Shown piece by piece: positions 1-6,977 of a DNA stretch of 11,110 bases. The notes under the pieces were generated by a model, which had not been told where the DNA came from, made no database searches, and saw only the letters and a program-made list of their open reading frames with translations. The DNA comes from Bifidobacteriaceae bacterium (GTDB taxonomy: Bacteria; Actinomycetota; Actinomycetes; Actinomycetales; WQXJ01). Where the stretch lies: contig JAITLE010000230.1 of the NCBI GenBank assembly GCA_031278075.1, positions 1-11,110 on the forward strand, in the 5' to 3' direction. Every line of letters starts with the position of its first letter. Position 1 is the first letter of the stretch. The position numbers and the translations under genes were made by a program.

Positions 1-711
1 GACGTGTTTCCGCAGGTCAGGGGCTTGCACTCGTCCTGACCGCGTGGACGCGAATCCGGGCGGGCTTGACCATTCCTACACTTCTCCCGCCAGAGACGAG
101 AAGTGTAGAGTTCCGCGCCTAGCGCCGCGGCACCCGAGTTGACCGCGAACGCCCCCGGGACGCGTTTCCGCAGGTCAGGGGCTCGCGCTGGTTCTGACCG
201 CGTGGACGCGAATCCGGGTGGGCTTGACCATTCCTACACTTCTCCCGCCGGGAACGAGAAGTGTAGAGTTCCGCGCCTAGCGCCGCGGTGCCGAAGTTGA
301 CCGCGAAGGCCTCCGGGATGTGTTTCCGCAGGTCAGGGGCTTGCTCTGGTTCTGACCGCGTGGACGCAGATCCGGGTGGGCTTGACCATTCCTACACTTC
401 TCCCGCCGGAGACGAGAAGTGTAGAGTTCCGCGCCTAGCGCCGCGGCGCCGGGGTTGACCGCGAGCGCCTCTGGGACGTGTTTCCGCTGGTCAGGGGCTT
501 GCGCTGGTTCTGGCCGCGGGGACGCAGATCCGGGCGCGGTTGACCATTCCTACACTTCTCCCGCCAAAGACGAGAAGTGTAGAGTTCCGCGCATCGCGCC
601 GCAGCACGCGTGTTGACCGCGAGCGGCCCCTGGACGTGTTTCCGCAGGTCGGGGGGTTGCGCTGGTTCTGGCCCGGTGGACGCAGATCGGGGTGGGCTTG
701 ACCAGACCTGC
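1..711. repeat. 158-bp tandem repeat array, 4 full copies plus a truncated fifth
   Basis: Copies begin at 1, 159, 317, 475 and 633 with the same landmark (GACGYGTTTCCGC, GATG in copy 3), so the period is exactly 158 bp with no indels between the first four copies. Copies differ by scattered substitutions. The fifth follows the consensus to about 703 (TTGACC) and then diverges (CAGACCTGCACTTGTGG), losing the inverted repeat. Each copy holds two TTGACC boxes, a CGCGTGGACGCG-type palindrome (intact in copies 1 and 2) and a strong inverted repeat described separately. No plausible protein is encoded: long open frames on the minus strand are repeat-derived, low-complexity and Arg/Pro-rich. The array probably continues left of the window, because position 1 is already inside a copy. 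Function is unknown; a protein-binding array, a structured RNA locus or selfish repeat DNA are all possible. Confidence 0.95.
76..582. repeat. Perfect 11-bp inverted repeats, one per 158-bp unit
   Basis: The arms CTACACTTCTC and GAGAAGTGTAG are exact reverse complements separated by 11 nt. They lie at 76-86/98-108, 234-244/256-266, 392-402/414-424 and 550-560/572-582. The arms are identical in all four copies, while the spacer varies only at its positions 6-9, and there only between A and G (AGAG, GGGA, GGAG, AAAG), within a frame CCGCC-RRRR-AC. The arms are AT-richer than the surrounding DNA. No T-run follows on either strand, so these are not ordinary intrinsic terminators. A dimeric DNA-binding protein site or an RNA hairpin fits equally well. 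Confidence 0.9.
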
Positions 712-771
712 ACTTGTGGGGGCGCCCATGTTGGGCGGGCGGGGCCGCCCTGGGAATAGGCTGTAACCACC

Positions 772-2058
772 GTGCAGACCATCTTCGCTTCACTCGCCGT
801 TCGCAACTACCGCCTGCGGTTCACAGGCGGCCTCATCGGAAACACCGGGACATGGATGCAACGGGTCGCCCAGGACTGGCTCGTGCTGACTGAGCTCACC
901 GACGATTCAGGCCTCGCCGTCGGCGTGGTCACAGCGCTGCAGTTCGGGCCGTCCCTGGTGTTGTCGCCGTTCGCCGGCTTGGCGGCGGACCGATTCTCAA
1001 AGCGCGCGATCCTGATCGTGACGCAGATCGCCCAGGCGATCCTCGCGCTCGCAGTGGCGTTGCTGGTGTTGCTCGACGTCGCCGAACTGTGGCACCTGTG
1101 CTTGATAGCTGGACTGCTCGGCATCGTGACCGCGTTCGACGCCCCCGCAAACCAGACATTCGTCGGAGAGCTGGTGCCAACGCAGTTGCTGGCGAATGCT
1201 GTGGCGTTGAACTCGGCATCATTCAACTTGTCTCGCATGGTGGGACCAGCTGCGGCGGGTGTGTTGATCGAAACGATCGGCGTGGGCTGGGTCTTCACGG
1301 TCAACGCGGTCTCGTACGCGGCGCCGATCATCGCGTTGGCGCTGATCCGCACCCGCGAACTGCGCCTGACCGACCGGGTGCCGCGCGCGAAAGGGCAGAT
1401 CAGAGCGGGAATGCGATATGTCGCGGGGCGGTCGGACATCGTGGTGATCTTCGCCGTGATCGGCGTGGTCAGCTGCCTCGGCCTGAACGGGCAGCTGACC
1501 ATGGCGGTGATGGCGCGCGAACAATTCGGGCGCGGGGCCGGCTCGTACGGCATGCTCGGCTCGGTGTTCGCGGTCGGGGCGCTGGCGGGTTCCCTGGTCG
1601 CGGCGCGACTTAGCCGGCCCCGGGTGCGGCGCGTGGTCGGCTCAGCTGCACTGTTTGGGCTGGCCAGCGGTGTGTCGGCGCTGTCGCCGACCTACTGGTT
1701 CTACGCGCTGTCGGGGATCGCGGTCGGCTACGCGACTTTGATGCTGATCACCGCCGCGAACGCGACCCTCCAGCTATCCACCGTGCCCGAGATGCGCGGC
1801 CGCGTGATGTCGCTCTACATGGTGGTGTTCCTCGGCCCCACGCCGATCGGCGCGCCGGCGGTCGGCTGGGTCGCAGAAGCGTGGGGGCCGCGCTGGTCGA
1901 TCGGGGTCGGCGCGATCGCGTCACTGGTGGTGGCCCTGGCCGCCGCGATCTGGGCCAAGCGCCGGTGGCACGCCAGCCTCGAGGTGACTAGTTTGATGCC
2001 GCCGCACGTGGCGATCGTCTATCCGCCGGACGGGAACACCACGCCGCCGCCGCGGTGA
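772..2058 (+). CDS. Major facilitator superfamily exporter (MFS_3-type)
   Basis: This is a 428-residue, highly hydrophobic integral membrane protein, a normal length for a 12-helix MFS carrier. It has the hallmarks of the MFS_3/EntS-like efflux group: an N-terminal FASLAVRNYRLRF segment, then GNTGTWMQRVAQDWLV (23-38), the loop 2-3 motif A variant GLAADRFSKR (69-78), and DAPANQTFVGELV (123-135) before a long amphipathic stretch. A basic central loop (about 192-215) separates the two halves. It probably exports a small molecule by proton antiport; the substrate cannot be told. The start is GTG at 772. No good Shine-Dalgarno precedes it, but TAGGCT at 757-762 ends 10 nt before the GTG, so a leaderless mRNA is possible. 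The gene sits just after the repeat array and converges on the PstB-like gene. The hydrophilic C-terminal 25 residues end in a Pro-rich tail. Confidence 0.9.
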   Translation: MQTIFASLAVRNYRLRFTGGLIGNTGTWMQRVAQDWLVLTELTDDSGLAVGVVTALQFGPSLVLSPFAGLAADRFSKRAILIVTQIAQAILALAVALLVLLDVAELWHLCLIAGLLGIVTAFDAPANQTFVGELVPTQLLANAVALNSASFNLSRMVGPAAAGVLIETIGVGWVFTVNAVSYAAPIIALALIRTRELRLTDRVPRAKGQIRAGMRYVAGRSDIVVIFAVIGVVSCLGLNGQLTMAVMAREQFGRGAGSYGMLGSVFAVGALAGSLVAARLSRPRVRRVVGSAALFGLASGVSALSPTYWFYALSGIAVGYATLMLITAANATLQLSTVPEMRGRVMSLYMVVFLGPTPIGAPAVGWVAEAWGPRWSIGVGAIASLVVALAAAIWAKRRWHASLEVTSLMPPHVAIVYPPDGNTTPPPR

Positions 2059-2188
2059 CCAGGGCCGCGATCAAGGCAGCGACCGGGGCCGCGACCACGA
2101 CGGCGACCGGGGCCGCGACCAGGGCAGCGGCCGGGGCCGCGATCAAGGCAGCGACCAGGGCCGCGACCACGACGGCGGCCGGGGCACA
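2057..2188. repeat. 12-bp minisatellite, 11 units
   Basis: Eleven successive 12-bp units follow the exporter gene, built on GACCRGGGCCGC with variants GATCAAGGCAGC, GACCACGACGGC and GGCCGGGGCCGC. The variants recur in a partial higher-order pattern. The first unit starts inside the exporter stop codon (TGA at 2056-2058). On the plus strand a GTG at 2055 overlaps that stop (GTGA) and opens a 79-codon frame of tetrapeptide repeats (TRAA, IKAA, TGAA, TTTA), which runs on into the end of the PstB-like gene. I treat it as repeat-derived and not as a gene, but translational coupling cannot be excluded. It fills the convergent intergenic space, and no conventional terminator is seen there. Confidence 0.9.
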
Positions 2189-2195
2189 CCCGAAG

Positions 2196-2243
2196 CCGAG
2201 CCGGGGTCAGCCCGAGCCGGGGTCAGCCCGGGCCGAAGTCAGC
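2196..2243. repeat. 16-bp direct repeat, 3 units, covering the pstB-like stop codon
   Basis: CCGAGCCGGGGTCAGC occurs identically at 2196-2211 and 2212-2227, and as CCGGGCCGAAGTCAGC at 2228-2243. The TCA in the third unit (2239-2241) is the stop codon (TGA on the minus strand) of the PstB-like gene. Expansion of the array may therefore have arisen by copying the end of that gene outward, or the gene end may have been shaped by the array. Confidence 0.85.
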
Positions 2244-3543
2244 CGAACCGGCCGTTCACGTAGTCGAGCGTGCGCTTGTCGCTCGGCGCGTTGAAGATGG
2301 TCTCGGTCTCACCCTGCTCCACGATCACGCCCGGCGTCCCCTGTGCCGCCAAGAAGAAAGCGCACCGCTCAGAGACACGTTGGGCTTGCTGCATGTTGTG
2401 GGTCACAATCACTATCGTGACCTCCTTTTGGAGTTCGCCCATCGTCTCCTCGATCACGCGAGTCGAAGTCGGGTCAAGGGCCGAGCACGGCTCATCCATC
2501 AGCAAGACCTTGGGTTTGACGGCCAGCGACCGCGCTATGCAGAGCCGCTGCTGCTGCCCGCCGGACAGACTCCCGCCCGGTTGACGCAGCCTGTCCCTCA
2601 CCTCCGCCCACAGCCCAGCGCTCGTCAGCGCCGTCTCAACAATCGCGTCTTGGCTGTCGCGGCTGGCTTTGCGTCCGGTCAACTTCAACCCCGCCAGGAC
2701 GTTGTCATAGATGCTCATCGCAGGGAACGGATTGGGCCGTTGGAACACCATCCCGACGTCCTTGCGGGCGTCTTGGACCCGGCGCCCCCTGTCGTAGATG
2801 TCATCGCCGTCCAGCAGCACCGACCCCGCGAGCGCGGCGCCTGGCACCAGCTCGTGCAACCGGTTGAGGATGCGTAAGAAGGTCGACTTCCCACACCCCG
2901 AGGGTCCGATCAGCGCCGTGATCTGCCCAGCCGGCATGGTCAGGGACACCTTCTCCAGAACTTTGTGCGCCCCGAACCAAGCCGACACGCTCCGCGCCTC
3001 GATCGTCGACAGCGGCCGGCTTGGCCCCGGGAACGGTTCGGCCGGGGTCGCGTCGAAGATTTCAGCGGGCGCCGGCATCTCCTCCGTGGTGTCCGATGCC
3101 GTGCCCTCCGCCACCAACGCCCGTCCCCGTTCCAGCGCGCTGACTCGGGAACGCCGGATCACCGTGGCCCCCGGGACGGTTCCGGCCTGGGCCGGCCGGT
3201 CCAGGACGTCGGCGCCGCCGGGCGGGTCAGCGCCGGGCGGGTCGGCCGCGGGCGGGGCGATCCCCGCGAGGACCGATGGCGCGGGGACGCTGTCGGCCGG
3301 AACCGCCGAGGGCGCGGTGTGTTCGACCAGGTCAGCGCCGGGCGGGTCAGCGCCGGGCGGGTCAGCCGCGGGCGAGGCGATCCCCGCGGGGACCGACGGC
3401 GCGGGGACGCTGTCGGCGGGAGCCGACTGGTGCGCGGTGTGCTCGCTGGGGACTTGAGCCGCTGGCGCCAGGGATGGGAGCGTGCCGGTTAGGACGGCAT
3501 CGGGCGCTGGGGCAGCCGGCGACGGGCTGGGGGCAATTGTCAT
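2239..3543 (-). CDS. pstB: PstB-type ABC transporter ATPase with a long Pro/Ala-rich N-terminal extension
   Basis: The protein has 434 residues; usual PstB is about 250-280. Residues about 179-434 are a complete PstB-like nucleotide-binding domain: Walker A GPSGCGKST (213-221), the PstB-typical Q-loop region MVFQRPNPFPAMSIYDN (265-281), signature LSGGQQQRLCIARS (326-339), Walker B VLLMDEPCSALDP (346-358), switch His382 in IVTHNMQQA, and the family-typical end YVNGRFG. All catalytic residues are present, so ATP hydrolysis is expected at the inner membrane face. Residues 1-178 are low-complexity, with a 40-residue near-exact duplication and no Lys/Arg in the first 110. The ATG at 3543 is chosen because GAGG lies 5 nt upstream and the upstream gene stops 20 bp before it; a longer frame would overlap that gene. 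It is the last gene of the minus-strand cluster. No PstA/PstC/PhoU gene is in the window, so a partner other than the Pst permease is possible. The symbol reflects domain family only. Confidence 0.88.
   Translation of the reverse strand: MTIAPSPSPAAPAPDAVLTGTLPSLAPAAQVPSEHTAHQSAPADSVPAPSVPAGIASPAADPPGADPPGADLVEHTAPSAVPADSVPAPSVLAGIAPPAADPPGADPPGGADVLDRPAQAGTVPGATVIRRSRVSALERGRALVAEGTASDTTEEMPAPAEIFDATPAEPFPGPSRPLSTIEARSVSAWFGAHKVLEKVSLTMPAGQITALIGPSGCGKSTFLRILNRLHELVPGAALAGSVLLDGDDIYDRGRRVQDARKDVGMVFQRPNPFPAMSIYDNVLAGLKLTGRKASRDSQDAIVETALTSAGLWAEVRDRLRQPGGSLSGGQQQRLCIARSLAVKPKVLLMDEPCSALDPTSTRVIEETMGELQKEVTIVIVTHNMQQAQRVSERCAFFLAAQGTPGVIVEQGETETIFNAPSDKRTLDYVNGRFG
3216..3446 (-). repeat. 120-bp in-frame duplication in the PstB-like N-terminal extension
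   Basis: Copies at about 3216-3326 and 3336-3446 are offset by exactly 120 bp, with few substitutions in the core 3241-3300 versus 3361-3420 (five differences in 60 bp). They encode residues starting DSVPAPSVPAGI (44) and DSVPAPSVLAGI (84). Nested inside is a 15-bp repeat encoding PPGAD twice in each copy. Confidence 0.9.
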
Positions 3544-3563
3544 CTGGTCCTCGAATCGTCCGG

Positions 3564-4808
3564 TCAAAGAAGGTTGGGCAGAGCGCTCATGATGGAGTCG
3601 GCCAAGGCGGCGCCCAGAGCGAAGGTCACTGGCACGCCGATCAACCAGGCTTGCCGCCGACCCCAGGTGCGCCACAGCCAAATCAACGCCGCGACGACCC
3701 CCGCGGCGAGCGTGCCGACGAAGAAAACGGTCAACCACGCGCCGGGGTCTTGGCCCATGGCTCGTTCGCTGGCGGGCAGCGCGGCATAGGCCATGACCTT
3801 CGACGAGCCCGGATGCGGCCCCGTCACCAACTCGGCGTCCACGTGGAGCACGCCGGAGGGGAACAGGGCCAGCCCGTCGGCGGTCATCAGCTCGAGACGG
3901 CCCTGGCCCGTGGGGAGGTCTTCGGGCACGGGATCGCCGGCTCGGCGCAGGCCGAAAACCCGGTAGGTGGCGACGCCCTGACCTGTGGTGACGGTGATCT
4001 GGTCACCGGGGGCGAGGCTCTTCAGGTTCTTGAACGGCCCGCCGTAGGTGGCTTGGCGGCCCAGGATTACGGCCGTTCCGGGCTGGCCCGGCAGCACCGA
4101 GTCGCGCCTGTGCCCCGCGCCGCCACGGAGCACCGCCGCGGTGGAGCCTTCGCGGACCACCTCGCTCAGACCGATGCTGGGGATCTCCAGCAGCGCGACC
4201 GGGGCGCCGAGCGGCGTCAGCTCCCCGTGCAGATCGAGTTGTCCCGTCGGGGCTTCCGCTTTGGCGAGCGCCTCGCGCAGGTCCCGGTACGCCAGCGACT
4301 GAGTGCGCGCGTGCTGCAAACCGGAGAAGACGGCCGCGTGCGCCACGAACGCCAGCGCCAGCAGCGACGCCACGGTGATGGCTGCGCCGACCCACCAGCG
4401 GGAGGTTCGCGGCGCGAGTTCGCGGCGCGTGGCCGCGACCGGAGGGAGCCGTGACCGGCCGCGTTTGGCTGGCGACGGGGTTTGGCGGGCGCCGCTGGCG
4501 GCCGGCGGCGGGAGCAGCGAGCGGCGGCGTTTGCCCGATGCCGTGCCCCAACCGTTCCCGCCCGCACCGGCCGGCGGGAACGACGCGGGGCCGGGCATGG
4601 CCGGCGGCGCGGGCTCGCCCGGAACGGCCGGCGGAGTGGGCCCGCCCAGCGTGGCCGGCGGGAGCAGCGAGCGGCGGCGTTTGCCCGATGCCGTGCCCCA
4701 ACCGTCCCCGCCCGCACCGGCCGGCGGCGCGAGCTCGCCGGGAACGGCCGGCGGAGTGGGCTCGCCCAGCGTGGCCGGCGGCGTGGGGTGACCGGTCTCC
4801 ACACTCAC
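3564..4808 (-). CDS. Sortase-fold membrane protein lacking the catalytic triad (probable pseudo-sortase)
   Basis: The protein has 414 residues. Residues 1-137 are Pro/Gly-rich, positively charged and presumably cytoplasmic, with a duplicated block ending GKRRRSLLPP. A membrane helix follows at about 138-161. Residues about 200-327 are an extracellular sortase-like beta-barrel: LEIPSIGLSEVV, AGHRRDSVLPGQPGTAVILG, RQATYGGPFKNLKSLAPGDQITV. Two C-terminal helices lie at about 358-378 and 386-408. In active class E-like sortases the strand reads AGHR-T-x-G-x-PF; here it is LGRQATYGGPF, so the catalytic His is Arg251. The TTC motif is replaced by MTADG (Cys to Ala310), and no Arg aligns in FPSGVLHVDAEL. 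His233 belongs to the earlier GPGH-type motif, not the catalytic site. The GTG start at 4808 overlaps the upstream TGA (GTGA), implying translational coupling. It likely acts as a scaffold or peptide-binding protein and not a transpeptidase (inference). Confidence 0.85.
   Translation of the reverse strand: MSVETGHPTPPATLGEPTPPAVPGELAPPAGAGGDGWGTASGKRRRSLLPPATLGGPTPPAVPGEPAPPAMPGPASFPPAGAGGNGWGTASGKRRRSLLPPPAASGARQTPSPAKRGRSRLPPVAATRRELAPRTSRWWVGAAITVASLLALAFVAHAAVFSGLQHARTQSLAYRDLREALAKAEAPTGQLDLHGELTPLGAPVALLEIPSIGLSEVVREGSTAAVLRGGAGHRRDSVLPGQPGTAVILGRQATYGGPFKNLKSLAPGDQITVTTGQGVATYRVFGLRRAGDPVPEDLPTGQGRLELMTADGLALFPSGVLHVDAELVTGPHPGSSKVMAYAALPASERAMGQDPGAWLTVFFVGTLAAGVVAALIWLWRTWGRRQAWLIGVPVTFALGAALADSIMSALPNLL
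4511..4779 (-). repeat. In-frame duplication in the pseudo-sortase N-terminal region
   Basis: Two copies, about 4511-4660 and 4661-4779, start with the same long identical stretch (GGAGCAGCGAGCGGCGGCGT onward), offset by 150 bp. The copy at higher coordinates lacks 30 bp relative to the other. In protein terms they are residues 12-51 and 52-101, each containing PATLG, TPPAVPGE, AGAGG and WGTASGKRRRSLLPP. The very high DNA identity points to recent duplication. Confidence 0.88.
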
Positions 4809-5758
4809 TGGGCCCCGGCTTCCGGTGGGACGGGCCTGTCGCGCAGGGCGCGGATCAACCGTCTCGTGACCCATGCCAGGATCAACGCCAACAGCAGCGC
4901 CAGGAGCCACCAGACCCAAGCGGGGACGCCCTGCGACACAGCCGGCTCCGCCGGCGAGCCGACCAGCACATCGGCCCGCGCGGTCACAACCCCACACCAG
5001 CCGGTGAACTGGATCGAATGGGTGCCCGGGGCGGCGTCATCGGCGACGGCGAAGACAGCTTCGACGTGCCCGTCGGCATCGGCGGTGAAATTGCCGATCA
5101 ACCGCGGATAGGAGAACAGAACCAGTTGCACCCGCTCACCGGCCGCGAAGCCCGAGGCGGTCGTGGTGACCTTGTGGCCCGGCAAGTAGAGGTCTTTGTC
5201 GACGGCGGCGGCCCAGGCGTCATCGGTCGGCGCCAGCGGAATTGGCGGCTCAACTTGGACGCAAGCCCCGCCCGAGCCGTCGCCGTCACCCGAGCTGCCG
5301 CTCGGATCGCCTGACCCGCCACCCGGAGTGCCGCCCAAGGCGGCGCCGGAGGAGCCACCCGTGGTGTTGGCCGACCCGCCGCTGTTCGCCGCAGAACCGG
5401 GGGAGGCCGAACTCGTCGGAGCCCCAGACGATGCGGTGTTGGATGGGCTGGCTGACGGCGAAGGGCTCGCCGATGACGACTGCGTCGGCGAAGCCGACGG
5501 GGCGGCTGGTGAAGAGCTGGCCACTACGGGCACGGTCACGTTGAGGCCGCTGTCGCTCGTGTCGGCGGCCGGAGCGGGCGCCGCCAACCACAAGCAGACG
5601 GCCACAGCCAAACCCAAGCCCGCCGCCCACGCCAACCTGGGGGGACGTCCGGTCGGGCCGGCGCCGACAGCCCGGACGCCGGGCGGCGGCGGGCGGCCCG
5701 CCGTCCGGCGGCTCTCCATCCGGCTGGATCCGGCGCCGCGGCGCTGACTCGCGTTCAT
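4805..5758 (-). CDS. Secreted Ser-rich-stalk surface protein with a single C-terminal membrane anchor
   Basis: The protein has 317 residues and no family that I can name with certainty. A basic N-terminus is followed by a hydrophobic signal segment (about 42-64, AAPAPAADT as the likely cleavage area). Then come a short SDSGLNVTVPVV motif, a low-complexity Ser/Pro then Gly/Ser stalk (about 80-164), and a compact all-beta-looking domain (about 165-267: DLYLPGHKVTTTASGFAAGE and VADDAAPGTHSIQFTGW). That domain resembles actinobacterial extracellular Ig-like modules, with Cys166 and Cys255 able to form a disulfide. A membrane helix at about 280-297 with a basic cytoplasmic tail ends the protein. 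There is no LPXTG motif. The start ATG at 5758 overlaps the upstream stop (ATGA); an in-frame ATG at 5767 is an alternative. Its position between the DUF916 gene and the pseudo-sortase suggests it belongs to the same envelope complex. Confidence 0.8.
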   Translation of the reverse strand: MNASQRRGAGSSRMESRRTAGRPPPPGVRAVGAGPTGRPPRLAWAAGLGLAVAVCLWLAAPAPAADTSDSGLNVTVPVVASSSPAAPSASPTQSSSASPSPSASPSNTASSGAPTSSASPGSAANSGGSANTTGGSSGAALGGTPGGGSGDPSGSSGDGDGSGGACVQVEPPIPLAPTDDAWAAAVDKDLYLPGHKVTTTASGFAAGERVQLVLFSYPRLIGNFTADADGHVEAVFAVADDAAPGTHSIQFTGWCGVVTARADVLVGSPAEPAVSQGVPAWVWWLLALLLALILAWVTRRLIRALRDRPVPPEAGAQ

Positions 5759-6948
5759 CGGAGCCATCCCCGCGCGCCGGTTTGCCCAGCCGCCGCCCCA
5801 GATGCCGCCCCGGGTGCCGCCCCGGCACCCGCCCCGCTCAAGAGCTCCTCCGTATAAGCGGCCAACTCGGCGGCTAACAGCCGCTGTGAGCGCCGGCGCC
5901 GCCAAACCACGAACGTCGCCAACGCGCCAACCGCGGCCAACGCCCCAAGAGCAGCCCACGGGATCGCCCAGGTGGTGGCCGACCCACTGACAGCGGCGAG
6001 CGCGAGCGGCTCGCCGCCGATCTCGCCGTTGCCGGGCTCGGGGACCACCGTGACGCTGGCGGACAACAAGAACAGCGCCGGCACACGCGGCAGGGTCGCG
6101 GTCACGTGCCCGGTCCCACCGGGCAGCAGATTGGCGACTGGTTCGACCACCACCGAGCCCAATGAGATGCCGAACGGCCCGGTGAGTTCGACCGATGGCG
6201 CCCCGGACAGACGGACGTTGCCGGTGTTGGTGACGTCGAAGGACACGGTGGCGCTGCCCCGGCCGAGTGGATTCCACGAGCCGTCGTAAGAAGCGGTCAC
6301 CCCGCTGACTCCGACAGCCGCCGAGAGCGGACCAGCGACCCTGAGGTAGACGCGCGCCCCGACCCGCTGTTCCACCATCACCAAGGTGCCTTCCTGATCC
6401 GCCGGAGTCTCAGCGAACGAGGCGACCACCCCAGCTGAGTGGTCGCCGGGGGTGGCGTCCGCTGGGACGGTGATGACGAAGGGGATGTTGCGGGCTTCGC
6501 CGGGCGCGAGGGTCACCCGCACGCCGAGTTCCCTGGCGCAGGCCTCCTCTGCCTCGTCGTTGGTGTCGGCGCATTCGGCGAGGCCTGAGTCCACCGCCGT
6601 CCAGGCCCCGAGATCCGTTGAGGCCTGTTCCGCCCCGATCAGCGTGAACTGGGCGGTGTCGTAGTCCGTGGCGGCGTCGGCCGCGTAAACCCTGAACTCG
6701 GCGGTCACCTCCGAGTAGTTCGTCACCGCGATCCAGTCGCTGATCGTGGTGCCCGGGGCGACCTGATAGTCGAACGCGGTGCGCCCATCGGGTCCGTCCG
6801 GCGTGGAAGGCGCCACGCCCCAGGTCACCTCGCCGCCGGTTTCGGCAGGGCGGCCAGCACTGGCCTCGGCCGCCGTACCCGCGGCCCCGCCCAGGAGCAG
6901 CGCCCCTAGGAGAGCGGTGCTCGCGGCATGCGCGAAATGGATTCTCAT
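5755..6948 (-). CDS. DUF916/WxLIP-family membrane-anchored WxL-interacting protein
   Basis: The protein has 397 residues. It has a signal peptide (about 1-30), then the typical DUF916 start TWGVAPSTPDGPDGRTAFDY and the conserved VAPGTTISDWIAVTNYSEV (about 42-81), TLAPGEARNIPFVITVPADATPGDHSAGVVASF (about 146-178), and a second beta-rich domain with SFDVTNTGNVRLSG (about 236-249). One membrane helix lies at about 328-349, followed by RRRRSQR and an Ala/Gly-rich cytoplasmic tail. In Firmicutes, members of this family bind peptidoglycan and recruit WxL proteins to the surface. The neighbouring WxL-like genes fit that role here. Cys126 and Cys137 may pair. The ATG at 6948 has a good Shine-Dalgarno (GAGAGGAAG) and lies 29 bp after the WxL-like gene stop; the 3' end overlaps the next gene by 4 bp. 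Confidence 0.85.
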   Translation of the reverse strand: MRIHFAHAASTALLGALLLGGAAGTAAEASAGRPAETGGEVTWGVAPSTPDGPDGRTAFDYQVAPGTTISDWIAVTNYSEVTAEFRVYAADAATDYDTAQFTLIGAEQASTDLGAWTAVDSGLAECADTNDEAEEACARELGVRVTLAPGEARNIPFVITVPADATPGDHSAGVVASFAETPADQEGTLVMVEQRVGARVYLRVAGPLSAAVGVSGVTASYDGSWNPLGRGSATVSFDVTNTGNVRLSGAPSVELTGPFGISLGSVVVEPVANLLPGGTGHVTATLPRVPALFLLSASVTVVPEPGNGEIGGEPLALAAVSGSATTWAIPWAALGALAAVGALATFVVWRRRRSQRLLAAELAAYTEELLSGAGAGAAPGAASGAAAGQTGARGWLR

Positions 6949-6977
6949 GGGCTTCCTCTCGGCTCGATTTCCGGCTG

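Noticed and set aside
76..108. Intrinsic terminators in the 158-bp repeats
   Set aside because: The stems are perfect, but no T-tract follows on either strand and no gene ends just before them.
1..711. CRISPR array
   Set aside because: Whole 158-bp units repeat; there are no unique spacers of uniform length and no cas genes.
435..806. Minus-strand open frames of 100-123 codons across the repeat array
   Set aside because: They consist of Arg/Pro-rich translations of the 158-bp repeats, have no domain-like features and run into the exporter's start region.
2055..2294. 79-codon plus-strand frame starting GTG and overlapping the exporter stop
   Set aside because: It is a translation of the 12-bp minisatellite followed by antisense of the PstB-like gene; kept only as a remark because GTGA coupling is formally possible.
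3716..3738. Longer start for the PstB-like protein about 65 codons upstream
   Set aside because: It would overlap the sortase-like gene's coding end, its added residues are Arg-rich shadow sequence, and the ATG at 3543 has a ribosome-binding site.
4110..4117. AGHR at residues 231-234 of the sortase-like protein as the catalytic His motif
   Set aside because: It precedes the LPGQPG segment and matches the earlier GPGH-type motif of class E-like sortases; the catalytic His position follows LPGQPGTAVILG and is Arg.
3276..4454. Long plus-strand frame antisense to the PstB-like and sortase-like genes
   Set aside because: High-GC shadow frame of two well-supported minus-strand genes; no signal peptide or recognisable domain.
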